Assembly: GCA_010015675.1 (NCBI GenBank)
Contig: ML976997.1
Coordinates: forward strand, 323,778 to 386,891
From: Byssothecium circinans
Taxonomy: Eukaryota > Ascomycota > Dothideomycetes > Pleosporales > Massarinaceae
Reading direction: 5' to 3'
DNA: 63,114 nt
Under the pieces are notes generated by a model. That model saw only the letters and a program-made list of their open reading frames with translations, made no database searches and was not told the DNA's origin. Below, piece by piece: positions 46,754 through 58,039 of the stretch. Made by a program: the position numbers and the translations under genes. Numbering within the stretch: the stretch's first letter is position 1; each line of letters starts with the position of its first letter.

Positions 46754-49582
46754 TGTGCACCGAGTTGTGAGACAGTAGGTATTGCCTCGGGATGGTTTTT
46801 CGTCGAACAAGAAAACCCCCTCAAAATCATCCTCGGTAAGTAAAGATGAAGTAAAGACGCCGATCCGACATTAAAGCGAGTTGAGCGGTGGAGAACGTCA
46901 AGATTCAAAAGTCAACCCAACCATTATTCTCAAGTCTAATTTACTGTAACATTCCCGATCGCTGACAATCGTAATGGAGCCAGCAAAAGACGATCTCCAG
47001 GTTGAAAGTTCAACACACTTCACTGCCCTTCTTCCCTTGATCATGCCCGAGCCGAAGACCTCGCGCTCCCGTTGCGTGATAATCAACTTGAATCGATCTG
47101 AGGATAGTGAGGGAGGCAAAGTAGCCCGTTACACCTCATGGATCGGCGCGATATTTGCGACCTCCGTTTTTCATATCGGAGGTGTTTGAGTCTTGGCTCT
47201 TGCCCTCCAGGACAATATGATACCGCAACACCTAGGAGAAACAGGGAAACCTATCCTCTGCCCGAACGATAAAATACCCCGCGCGGATGTCTTCATTGCA
47301 CCTGCACCAAGAACTATTGCATTGAGGACGTTCCGCCGGGCCTGAAGGTCTGATCTCACAAGGGAAACCTTGGATGAGGCTCTCGTCTCAGCTCTTAGAT
47401 GAAATGGTAGCGGCGGAGCTCGTTGAGCTGAATCGTGAATGAGGCTGGGTAGAAGGGGAATCTAGCCTTGGCCGCAGCTTAGCAGTCTGTGTTGGTTGGT
47501 GATACAACAGGTAGGTTTGCGAGCGAATTAGATAGGTCTGAGCAGAGTAGAGTAATGCGGTGGGAGACTCGACTCGGTGTACCTGCTCTAGCTTACCGTC
47601 CGAGAGTACAATATCGGAGAAAGGAAAGCAATTCTAAAAGAAGGAAGGAAGCTGACATATTGAAATCTAAAGTCGTGGCTGAGAAACATAGGATCAGCGC
47701 ATATTCTCAGCAAGATTCCCGGATGTGGAATACTTTTCTCCCTAATAGGAAGTTATCGTGCATGATGGTGGATAATCCTCGCCTTTCCTTTTTTTTGCTC
47801 TGCAGTGGGAACGACAGACTCGCCGGAATATTCACCGGATTGTGCCTCGCGCTTGTACCTAGCGTGGATCACTTGCTCCCATACATACTACCAACGACAT
47901 CATCGCTACTTTTAGTTATGCAAGCTACAAAAGCAAGTCGCGCAGCCACGCACCTCCACGTTCACCCCACGCCTTATTTACGCCTGCTATTAGGTCGACG
48001 CTGATAGGTCCTCTTTTTGTAAGGCACATCATGGGAATGGCCACTCTCGTGTTTCCATTCGCGCCGCATGGTCGACCATCGCCCAGCCAGCGCATACAGT
48101 AGATGCGACCAAGTCGGCATTTTATACGGAGTACAGTAAAACTGACTACCTGATAGCCTCAACCGACAAGTGCCATGACAGGCCACTTGACGTCCCGTGG
48201 ACCTGGTGCACCATCGGCCGGGTCCACAAGGCGCGTTTCAAAGGCTGGGAGGTTTTGGGATCGAGAGCCAGGGACACGAGTGTGAGAGGGAGTGTTGAGA
48301 CGGAACTGCTGCTTTGGGGAAGGACTTTCAGGGGATTGCTTTGAAGGGATTGATGAGGTAAGATGGTATTGTTTCTTTTTATTCCGTACAATCACGGAGT
48401 TGAAGTCTGATGTCCGTCTCGTCCGGTGCGATGCTTCGGACTGCCCCGCCTTACGTCCGTTAAGGTGGAAACAATAATCACTGGATTACACCGCACCGTA
48501 CTGCGCTGTGAGCTGGAAATAATCCTCTGCAGATGTGGAATCATGGTCGCAGGATGTGGTGAGCAGCTGGCGAATGCCTATTTCCTCCGTAATTATCACC
48601 GCAAAGGTCTCCATGTGGCCAATAAATGCACGACATCTGGATCGCTGCGAGGCATTTCTCAAGAGAGCCGAATCCAACAGCTATTGGCGTTCAGCTGGAA
48701 AGTCAAAGCGAGCCCCGAGCCATGTTCTACGGCCGAACTGCGGATATTTTTCGCAAGGTCTTCCTCAATCGTGTGTGCGTCTAGCACAGCCTCTTACCAA
48801 GAGTTTGTTGGTGGTTGTGGTTGGCTTGGACGTTCACAAGGTTCACAAAGGACATCGGCACCGGCCTATCAAGCCACCGACTACCGGTCGACGACGTAAT
48901 GCTGCATAAATCTGGTGCTCCCGTGTTGGGCAATAGTCTGGGTAGCGGGGATGTGTTGGGATGGAAGTTCAATCATTATTGAGGTTGTTGAAATTCTACC
49001 ATGGTACCTTGAGGCCAACTTAAAGCATGTAACGAGGCATGAATTACACAAATGAAATAAATTACGGTGCAATAGCATCAGATAAAGTCCAGGTGAGACG
49101 TCTAAAAGAGGGCTAGGGCAAGGGCATGGGAAGGCCGAACAGGGTCAAGCGCCGAGCTTGTTGCCAATGCTGTGCGGCGGCTTTGCCTGGGGTTCTTCAA
49201 GGTAGAGGACACAGCCTCTGAAACGCCCCCTACCACACCCAGCAAAAGACACTCATGCTCCCACCATCACTGTTACAATCTTCACACCACTCGCTCTTCA
49301 ACTTCTCCACGCCCTCACCACTGCTTCTCTCCCACAACTAATCACCACCAAATCCATCACTGAACAACTGCATCGGCGCCCAGCGAGAAAACTTGCTAAG
49401 CCACAGTGACGGGAGAACCGGAAAAGAACTGGACGCGCGTCTCATCAGCCCTCTCGACGCCTATTGGTTAGGCCGCCATCCAGGCTCCTACACCTCGCAA
49501 CATACTCTTGAAGCCTGAGGAGCCCTCTATTTCGTTCTTCGACACTCGCCTTCGACACATCACCTTCTAGGCATCATTCCCA

Positions 49583-51411
49583 ATGGCGACAGCCGTCCAG
49601 TCTCAGATGACAATGCCCCCTGCGTTCACGAACCAGTGTATGGATCCCGACACCGACTCTTTCTTCGACTTCAGCCAACTCCCCTCGCCAACATCAACCG
49701 CCGTATCCCAACAAACATCAAATCCCGCTACGACCATCACAAGTCCGGCCAACACACTCCTTGACGGAGAGGACCTCCAGACACCAGCGAAACCCAGCCA
49801 CGAGTATGGCCGCTTCAAGCAACAGACGGGGCTTCCGTCCGGTTCGATTTCGGGCATTGGCCCGTCGAACAACGCCGGCTTCTCGATGTACTCATCTACC
49901 GGCCTCGATGAGATGAGCCTGATGGGCGACTCATCGATGATGGGAGGATGGAACAGTGGGATTGGAATGGACATGGATATGATGTCCTCCCAACCGGCTT
50001 ACTTCTACCCTTCCAATGACGCGTCCCAGTCGTCAGACTACGTAGACCCGAGCGCCATCACGCAAGAGGAGGTCCAAAACGTCAGGGTGTGGCCTGGCAT
50101 GCATCAGCAACAAGCCGCTCTGGCTAGGGCTCAGGCACAGGCCCAGCAACAAAGACAGCAACAGCTCGTCCAGCAACGGCAACAACAGGCGGCCCAGCAG
50201 TCACGCCAGCAGCACAGCAGGAAAAGCTCAAGTCCACTGAGTGATGCTCAGACTGAGGAGACGATTGCTCGCGTCGTGAACCAGATCCGCCAACAGAGCC
50301 AGAACAGCGCTTTGGCTGCCGCTGAATCTCAACAGAACGTCCTTCCCCACGTCATCCGTGCGAAGAAGGACGAGGATGAAATGGACGAGGACGAGAGGTT
50401 GCTCGCATCAGAGCAGGGCAAGAAGCTCAGTTCCAAAGAGCGTCGCCAACTCCGCAACAAAGTCTCTGCCCGCGCCTTCCGTTCCCGGAGGAAAGGTACG
50501 TTCCCACACCCACAAGCCTACCCACTACAATCCACTAACACATCTTAGAGTACATCGGCCAGCTCGAAGGCGAAGTCGCCATAAAAGTGCAAGAAGCTAA
50601 CGAACTCCGCACCCAAAACCTCGCCCTGATGGAAGAAAACGCTCGCTCGCGCGCCTTCATCGAGCGCCTCCTCCGCCACCAAGCCTTCACCCCCTTCCTC
50701 GAGGAGCTCTCCCGCGACGAGGCCGTCCAACCTAAACCCGTCATGTCCACCATGTCGTCCGCCTCAACCACGCCTACCCCGACCCCCGTCCGCAAGGAAC
50801 CCAGCATGTACGCCAACCAGCAATTCAACGGCATGCCTTCGCAACCCGAGACCCGCCATATCGGCATGGCGCTCATCCCTGAGACGCCGCTTGATATGTC
50901 GATGCTGAATATCAATGGGAATAGCTGGGGTATGAACAATAACAGCTCGTTCACTTACCAGCAACCCCAAGTCTTCGCCGTTCTCGAACTCCCCGAAGGC
51001 CCTGTCAATCCCATTGACACCGATGCTCTCTCTGGTAAAGGCTACAGTTCCATCTTCTCCATCGAGGACTCTGCGGATGAAGTTAAGCCCGACTTCCCTG
51101 TCATCGAGCGCCCCGTCGAGTCTTCCCCTGCTGTCGAGGTGGACGAAGAGGAGCAGGACCCTGAGTTCGACTTGTACTACTCTTCCCCTGCTCCTTCCTC
51201 TTCCTCTTCCACTGTTGCAGCAGCTCCCCTGGAAAACCATGACAACCTCTTCGGCGACGCGAGTCCTGAGAAGGTATTCGCGCACTTCGAACTCTTCATC
51301 TCGGACGAGGCGGCTGATGAGCGGTTGATGGCGCGGTTTGAGAGGCAGTGCGCAAGGATGAATACGGTTTATGAGAGGATAGCAGCGCTGACGTCGTACC
51401 TTGACTCATAA
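49583..51411 (+). CDS. bZIP transcription factor
   Basis: Exons 49583-50495 and 50549-51411 (53-nt intron inside the bZIP domain, phase 1) give 591 aa. The basic region is at residues 285-304 (KERRQLRNKVSARAFRSRRK, with the invariant N-x2-[SA]-A-x3-[FR]-R pattern). The leucine zipper follows at about 305-345 (YIGQLE, then NELRTQNLALMEENARSRAF). The N-terminal half is Gln/Ser/Met-rich, with a long glutamine-rich block (about 173-215). The C-terminal half is Ser/Pro/Asp/Glu-rich. Both are probably disordered activation regions. The zipper ends in RLLRHQAFTPFLEELSRD, a stretch conserved in one widespread group of mould bZIP factors whose targets I cannot name. An intron splitting basic region and zipper is common in the group. 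Nuclear. Confidence 0.92.
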
Positions 51412-52044
51412 GGAAATATCAGTAACCTCTGTCCTTACTCATTCTTCGCGTCCCTGCTCTAATATAGATGGCAAAAGCACTCGCTCTCTACCCCTCCTTC
51501 CTCCTTTTCACAACATGTCAGATTGTTTCTTACTCTGTACGACATTATGACACCGTTTTCCTTTGTATAAGCTGGCCACACATGGCTTCAGCGTGGGTTT
51601 TCTTTTATATATCTGGGCTTGGGAGGTGTTTTCTTTGGCATTTTGTGTACACTGGTTGGTGCTCCTCGGAGTAGGGAAGAGTTGTATCGTGCGGGAAGAT
51701 ATATGTAGTGAGGAAGCAATAACTTCGTTATCAATTGCTCGTGCCTTGCTTTATGCTGTGTTGTGTGGTGCTTGATGCGTGGTATCCTTGTGCAGTGCAT
51801 GCTTCGCAGTGTTGGAGCTTTCGTGGTGTTATCTAAGCTTTCATCTGAGTTCACGCACGTGTGCCTGGAGCATTTCTCATCGCTCGAGATCTCGCCATTC
51901 TCATCTATCATGCGATTCAAACTGCAAATCAAATACACCAAGACCAACCCAAATCGCGAACGCACTTATAAGGAAAACCACAGGGTATATCAACCTCCCA
52001 CCTCCACCACCATCTCCCACCCAACCCATTCCCCCTCCCTCCCA
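51412..52044. other. intergenic between convergent genes
   Basis: A 633-bp tail-to-tail spacer with the 3' UTRs of the bZIP and Arl3 genes. No gene seen. Confidence 0.5.
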
Positions 52045-52781
52045 TCACCGCATAACCGGCGGCCGTCCCTCTTTATTCCACTGCACCCTCGAACACAACC
52101 ACTCCACCGCCTCCTTAACCCCCGTCCCCGTCAACGCACTACAAGGCAAGACCCTACTGTCCCTCACCGCCTCCCCCTTCTCCCCCTCAAATACCTTCCT
52201 CACGAACCCCTCCTTAATCCGCACTACCTCGACGCAATCCTCGCGATCCTGTTTATTCGCTAGCACCAATATCGGCACGCCCGCAGCGTCCTCATTCTGC
52301 AGCACCGATTCCAGCACGAGTTTGCATTCTTCCAAGCGACCCGTATCAACGGAAGACGAGGTGTTGGAGGCGTTAGAAAGATCGGATAAAGTCGCGTTGC
52401 CGACGTCGGACGAGTCGAGCACGAAGACTATGGCGTGGCAGGATGAGTAGTACGATTGCCACAGGCCGCGGAGACTGTGCTGCCCGCCGACGTCCCAGAT
52501 CTTCAAGTATATCGGGGGATTCGGCGGGGGGAGCGAGACGGTGGCGACATTCTGGCCTACCGTGGGGACGGTTTTTAGGTTCGGGTTTAGGGAGGAGTAA
52601 GCGGCTTTTATTTGTTCGAGGAGCGTGGTTTTGCCGGCGTTGTCGAGGCCCAGAAGGAGGATGGAGAATTCTGGTGGTGTTGGTGAGTAGGAGGATTGTG
52701 TTGCGGGAGGGGACGGATGGGGGTTAAAGTACCTTCTTTGCTTGTCGCGTGCAGGTAGATGGATTTGAAGAGGTGGTACAT
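52045..52781 (-). CDS. arl3: ARF-like GTPase, Arl3/ARFRP1 type
   Basis: Exons 52781-52733 and 52670-52045 (62-nt intron, phase 1) give 224 aa. GTPase motifs: P-loop GLDNAGKT (24-31), switch II WDVGGQHSLRGLW, NKQD for guanine recognition, and CSALTGTG as G5. The N-terminus is MYHLFKSIY, with no myristoylation glycine at position 2. This matches yeast Arl3 and human ARFRP1, which are N-acetylated and bind Sys1 at the trans-Golgi, where they recruit Arl1 and golgins. The insert between switch II and NKQD (SDLSNASNTSSSV) is a little long. The C-terminus GRPPVMR is typical of fungal members. Note the naming: human ARL3 is a different protein. Confidence 0.92.
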
Positions 52782-53820
52782 TGTTTGTAAACGTTGGGGG
52801 GCGGCGCGTTCACATGTTTGGGGTGGTGTGGATGAGGATGCGTGGAGGCGGAGATAAGTGGGGTTAAGACGTTGGTCTGGGCTTTTGAGGTTGGACTTCA
52901 GACAGAGCGCTTCAACGCTGTCTTTGCATCCACCGTCCAAGTTTACCTTTATCTACTCATTTTATATCAGAATTATGTACCTGTACATGTTCAAAAACCT
53001 TTAGACCCCCTAAAAAAAAGTGTGCCAACAATAGACAAAAAGACAAAAAAAACATAAATAAACACAAACTTTTTTACCCCAGCCCCTCCAAGAGAGAAGC
53101 CAGAGATACTAATCGAATAAACTCCTATACCAATCGAAGAAACCCAAGCCAGACGCCGCAGTACCAGAGGGAAGCCACGACAATCCAAACTCGGGGATGG
53201 AATTACTGAACCCTTTCGCAGAACAGAGATTCCGACTTTGTTTTTGAACCCTTTGAAACTAGCAAACCGGGGGCTCGAACTCTTCGAACATGGCCTGGCG
53301 CCTATTTAGATCGCGGAACCAAACCACTGGGAGAAACAGTTTTTGTGGAAAGTGGAGAATTTTAGGGTTATTAACAAATTATAGTAACAGAAGCGGTATC
53401 CCAAGGATTGAATGATTCGATATTTGCGCTGGTTTTCCTTACAAGATGGGGAAGCGGACGGTATGTTGTTTTGCCTACTCCATCCACAGTCGGTAGCACT
53501 GTGCCTCCAGATTCAATTACGATTGTCCTCCGAAAAAGGCACTCCCCAAGGCAAGTTTTATCCCGCAATACGTGGAGGTATCAAACTGACGTTTAACAGG
53601 TCCATCCATGGATCCTGTACTCCATAAACTTTCTCGTTGCGGTACACATGTGCAGAGAGGGGCGGTTGCAAAAGGTTACAAAAAGAGGGGTTTGCGATAC
53701 ATTGAAGGGGGAGCGATAAGAGGGTGGTACGCTCTTTCCCACTGAGGTGATGACCCCGCCCCGCTCAACCTCGACATCTTTCTTCCTCCCGTTTCGCATC
53801 GGCTCAGACACACGCTTGTC
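52782..53820. other. intergenic between divergent arl3 and NLR genes
   Basis: A 1.04-kb spacer; it should hold both promoters. An A-rich stretch lies at about 53010-53065. No gene or tRNA is recognisable. Confidence 0.45.
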
Positions 53821-56800
53821 ATGGCAGAACTGGCTGCTATCGGCACGGCTGCCAATATACTGCAGCTTGTCCAGTTCACTACGACTGTTATCGGACGGCT
53901 GAAAGAGTACCAGAACCTCGTCGACAATGTACCGCATACGCTCAAGCAGGCTACGGCGGAACTTCCGCTGTTGAAGCTCACGCTCAATAAACTACGAGAA
54001 GCAGTCGACAAGGACAGTTTAGCACTCGATATGTCTGAAGCAGTTCTCCCTGCACTCAAAGAATGCGACGCATCGATACGATCGCTTCATGACACCTTGG
54101 AGAAGATCGTCCCATCCCCCGATGACTCGATGACTCAGAAACATGTCAGGGCCATGAAGAGCTTGCGTTACGACTCCAAGATCGAGGAGACCATCCAGCG
54201 CATTCGCGAGTATATACGCGCTCTCACCTTTGCATCGCTCTCAATGGACGCCTTCAAAGGTTGGTACTCACTTTCACTCGTCACCGTTTCTAAATCTCCT
54301 CAAAATGAATTCTCTAGTTTGAGGATGTGTCAACTCGCCGATTCTTGCTTAACGAGACGAACTGCTGCAGATACCAAGCTTGCCAAGGTCCGTAAATGGA
54401 TTGGAACTTTACGCGGCCCGGATACTTCACTGTACCATCGCAAATCCTTGGAACGCCGACATGCGAATACTGGACAATGGTTCCTTGAGGGAGATCCCTT
54501 CAAAACATGGAAATCAGAACCTGACTCGATGCTATGGCTTCACGGAACACCAGGATCCGGAAAATCTGTCTTGAGCTCGAGCATCATCGACGATATTCAA
54601 CACGATGTTAAGAGTTAATCTGATATTAGCTTGGCATACTTCTACTTCGACTTCAACGAGACATCAACACATGATCCTAACGCAATCGTTTGGTCTCTTA
54701 TCCATCAATTATCCTGTCAGGCTATCAAAGTCCCGCAAGAAGTGATTGAAATATACGAGTCTCACCCTGTTTGGAAAATGCAACCCTCTCCCCATGTGTC
54801 CAACGACATTCTACAACGATTCATCGCAGACGTAGCGCACTGTTTCGTCGTGATCGATGCCCTCGACGAATGTTCCCCGAGAGCAGAAATGCTGAACCAG
54901 ATCAGGACTATACGCAAATGGCGAATCCCGAACCTACACCTACTAGTGACATCTCGACAAGAGCGGGACATAGAAGACGCTCTGAAATCTTTCCTACCAA
55001 GGGATAGCACAGTTTGTCTTAGCGGTGATATCGTCGATCCAGATATCAAAGCATTCATATGTGATACACTGTCGCATTCGTCCAAGTGGCGCTCAAAGAA
55101 GCAGATCTGCGAAGAAGTACAGAATGTCTTATGTGAGAAATCCCAGGGAATGTGAGTCTTTTACCTACATCAATTCATTGCAGTCTGCTGATTGGTACAG
55201 GTTCCGATGGGCTGCTTGTCAGCTTGAAGCATTAGAACTCTGTGTCAACAGGAAGCGCGTACATAAGCTGCTGAAGACACTTCCACGGACTCTGGAAGAA
55301 ACTTATGGGCGTATGCTACTGGCAATAGACGAAGAGGATTCAGCATACGCCATAAGAATGCTTCGGGCTATAACATTCTCTGAACATCCTATACAATTGG
55401 AGTTGCTCGCCAAGATTGTGGCGATAGATCCAACGCGACATCCTTCGTACGACGAGGATGAACAGTTCGACGACCCTTCAGACGTATTAAGAATTCTTGG
55501 AAGTCTCGTGACCACTATCACAGTCAAGCCATATGATTCATTCCGCAACACTCCGCGGGAGCGCCCAGAATGTCCTTCACGTTATACGGTCGTCCTTGCC
55601 CATTTTTCCGTCAAAGAGTATCTACTCTCGATAGATAACCATGCCGGCACACTATCCAAGTACCAACTTCTCGCGGGCCCTTCTCATACGGTTTTGGCTA
55701 AAGGTTACATTTCGTACCTTCTACAATCCGAATTCGGAAATACCTGGGATCATTTCACTCAACATGCCGCCAAATCTTGGGTCAACCATATCAGAGCGTT
55801 AGAATCTCCGGATGATGAGACAATAAGCCTCACAGAAAAATTCATTTCGCACAGAACGAAAGGCCTTGAAGTTTCGGACTTTTTTAATGAGGTGGAATTT
55901 TCTTTTGTTAAGAAAGATTGGCGGAGAAAGAACTTTTTAAGGCCGCTTTTCTATGCCACTTGGCTTAACTTGCCTGTGGTAATCAGCCGCTTACTGTCGA
56001 AATACCCTCTAGGAATTGCTTGCAGCACTTCCAGGGGCAACACTTTGTTGAGCTACGCCGCACGCATGGGCAATACTCAGATAGTCAATGTGCTGCTCGA
56101 GCGGGGCTCTCAATGTGACCAGTTAGAATACGGCAGTGAAGGCGCACCTCTCTGTTTGGCAACGTGGGGTTGTCATATCCCTGTGATCAAATCGTTGATA
56201 GCTGCTGGGGCTTCTGCGCATTTTGAGAAAGCCGTTGAGGTTGCTATTGTAAACAGGAAGTTTGCAAGTTTGCAGGCCTTAGCGGAATGCGAGATTGGAG
56301 CCAAAGCACTTTCGGAATTTATCAACAAACAGCATCCCTCTCTCGCCTTCTCGATCAAAGATGCTTGGAGCTGGAGTTGTGCGGACGACTTCAGCATGAT
56401 GGAGTATCTCATGCAGCGGGGCGCTCAAAGATACGTCAACGCGGAAGGCACCGATGGGCTTTCTTTACTGCATGTAGTAGCAGTACAACACGGACCCTAT
56501 GGCTGGATTCAAGCGACGATACAGGTCTTGATGCGGTACGGTTGCAACATCAACATCCAAAATTCTAGAGGACAGACCGCTTTGCATTTAATTTTCACGT
56601 CTAGGTTCGGGTCCGAAATTCCAGATCTCTTCGAATTCCTCATCGCGAACGGCGCAGACATAACCCTAGTCGATAAATATGGGAGAGGATTAAGTCACTA
56701 CGCCATTAAGGCTTCTACGACACTGGCGCCTGCTTTGACAATGTTACAGTCGTCTGAGGTCAACATTCATCAAGGAGACATTGATGGCAATACACCTCTT

Positions 56801-57448
56801 CACTATGCTGCATTGAGGCACTCGACGGATCAAATAGAGACGCTTCTCAAGTTTGATGCGGATGTCAACTCGAGGAACAAATTCGGCATGACACCTTTGC
56901 ATCTTGCCTCATCGACACCCGTAAGAATTGGTGGCTCGTCGGAACCATCTTCTGAACGAATGCCTTGCGACTGGCCAAAATGGACAACCATAGGACCTAC
57001 CCTTGACAGCGCAGGCTCGGTGGAATCCTTCTTTCAACCTTGCACAATGGAAGCTCTAATCCGCCATGGCGCAGACCCCAGTGCCACCGACGATTTTGGA
57101 AACACTCCACTCCACTATGCGGCAAGACGACTTAAAAGTCATGATATGCACCGTATTGTATGCGATGTAGCGTTGACTACCCGCAACTCTCTGGGCCATA
57201 CGCCACGGAGCTATATAGGTAGGCTCTTAGAAGACATAGGAAACTTTCTCGCGAGTTTCGACAAGGTTGGGGATAGGTTGCAGATAAGAGAGGAGTTGGA
57301 GGCAAAGAGAGCGCTTCTGGAGAAATGGGAGCGTGAGGCTGAAGCTCGTAACAAGTCGGTCACGCCTGATCAGCTGGCTCCAGGCACTGCCACACCGACC
57401 CTGCACACAGGACCACAGCACGACCCAGCGAGTCTTCCAGGAGGCTAG
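53821..57448 (+). pseudogene. SesA-NACHT-ankyrin NLR-like gene with premature stop
   Basis: Exons 53821-54259, 54371-55151 and 55201-57448 would encode 1155 residues. Domains in order: an N-terminal helical SesA-type domain (MAELAAIGTAANILQLVQ, to about 145); a NACHT NTPase with Walker A GTPGSGKS (54544-54567), Walker B VVIDALDECS and LVTSRQERDIE; then ankyrin repeats (GNTPLHYAALRHS, GMTPLHLASS, GNTPLHYAARRL and others). Fungal NLRs of this plan act in heterokaryon incompatibility and self/non-self recognition. A TAA at 54616-54618, 16 codons after the P-loop, lies in an otherwise open frame that resumes at once with LAYFYFDFN. No plausible intron removes it, so the predicted product is SesA plus Walker A only. 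Otherwise the gene looks intact, suggesting recent loss, a segregating null allele or an error. The first intron (111 nt) has no stop and divides by three, with a TTAAC branch point before its acceptor. Confidence 0.8.
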
Positions 57449-58039
57449 ATCTTTCGACCGGGAAAAAAATGGTGGGAGTCGTCTTTTGTACAGTACCTTC
57501 GCGAGTTGGGAGATGAGTCCAAGCATAATTTATATCATATCATATGTGAGAAAATATACATTCGTTCTTCCAACTTGCTACAAAACACAATAAATCCCGC
57601 CCCTTCGTACTGCCCTCATTTAACCTTCTGACGCTTGTCATGTCTCGACTTTTGGTTTCCATAGTTTGTGCACTTTAGCTTCTGATTCCGATCAGAAAGA
57701 AAGACAATCCTAACACATCATCATCCTCAGCCTGCACGATACACCACCCTTCCTTCAGTTACCTTCCTCCTCCTCACCCCAAGCGACTACCACAGCACCC
57801 CGCAGAGCATCACCCATAGAGAAGCCAGCTCCTTTAAACAATATCGCTACAGATCTTTGCGGCCTTCGCCAACAGCGATCGATTTCATACTCTCATGCAT
57901 TAAGTATAAAGCACTTCCCCATCCCGTACAAGTCCCATCCAAGACACATTTCTACAAGCAAACCACACGTCCACTTCCCAGCCTCTCCCAAACTCAACCA
58001 ACCACATCAAACACAACCTCTTCCTCCTCACTATTCTCC
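57449..58039. other. intergenic between convergent genes
   Basis: A 591-bp spacer with the 3' ends of the NLR-like and SRA genes. CA/CT-rich toward 58039. No gene seen. Confidence 0.5.

Larger units (their letters stand above)
45588..49582. other. gene-poor intergenic region, 4 kb
   Basis: The longest stretch without a supported gene. It holds three CACGGA units (45994-46011), a 12-G run (46210-46221) and a 154-bp foldback inverted repeat (46600-46753). The zone 47000-49100 has several short frames without family matches; it could contain old transposon debris, but I cannot show that. The last 300 bp before the bZIP start are CA-rich and probably its leader. Confidence 0.4.

Noticed and set aside
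47489..48004. 171-codon plus-strand frame in the gene-poor region
   Set aside because: No recognisable domain, no ATG in good context, no neighbouring exon to join.
53260..53282. B-box-like word (GGGCTCGAACTC) suggesting a tRNA
   Set aside because: No A box at the right distance and no cloverleaf pairing could be drawn.
54594..54629. Very short GT-AG interval that would remove the NLR stop
   Set aside because: About 23 nt, below workable intron size, and removal breaks the frame.
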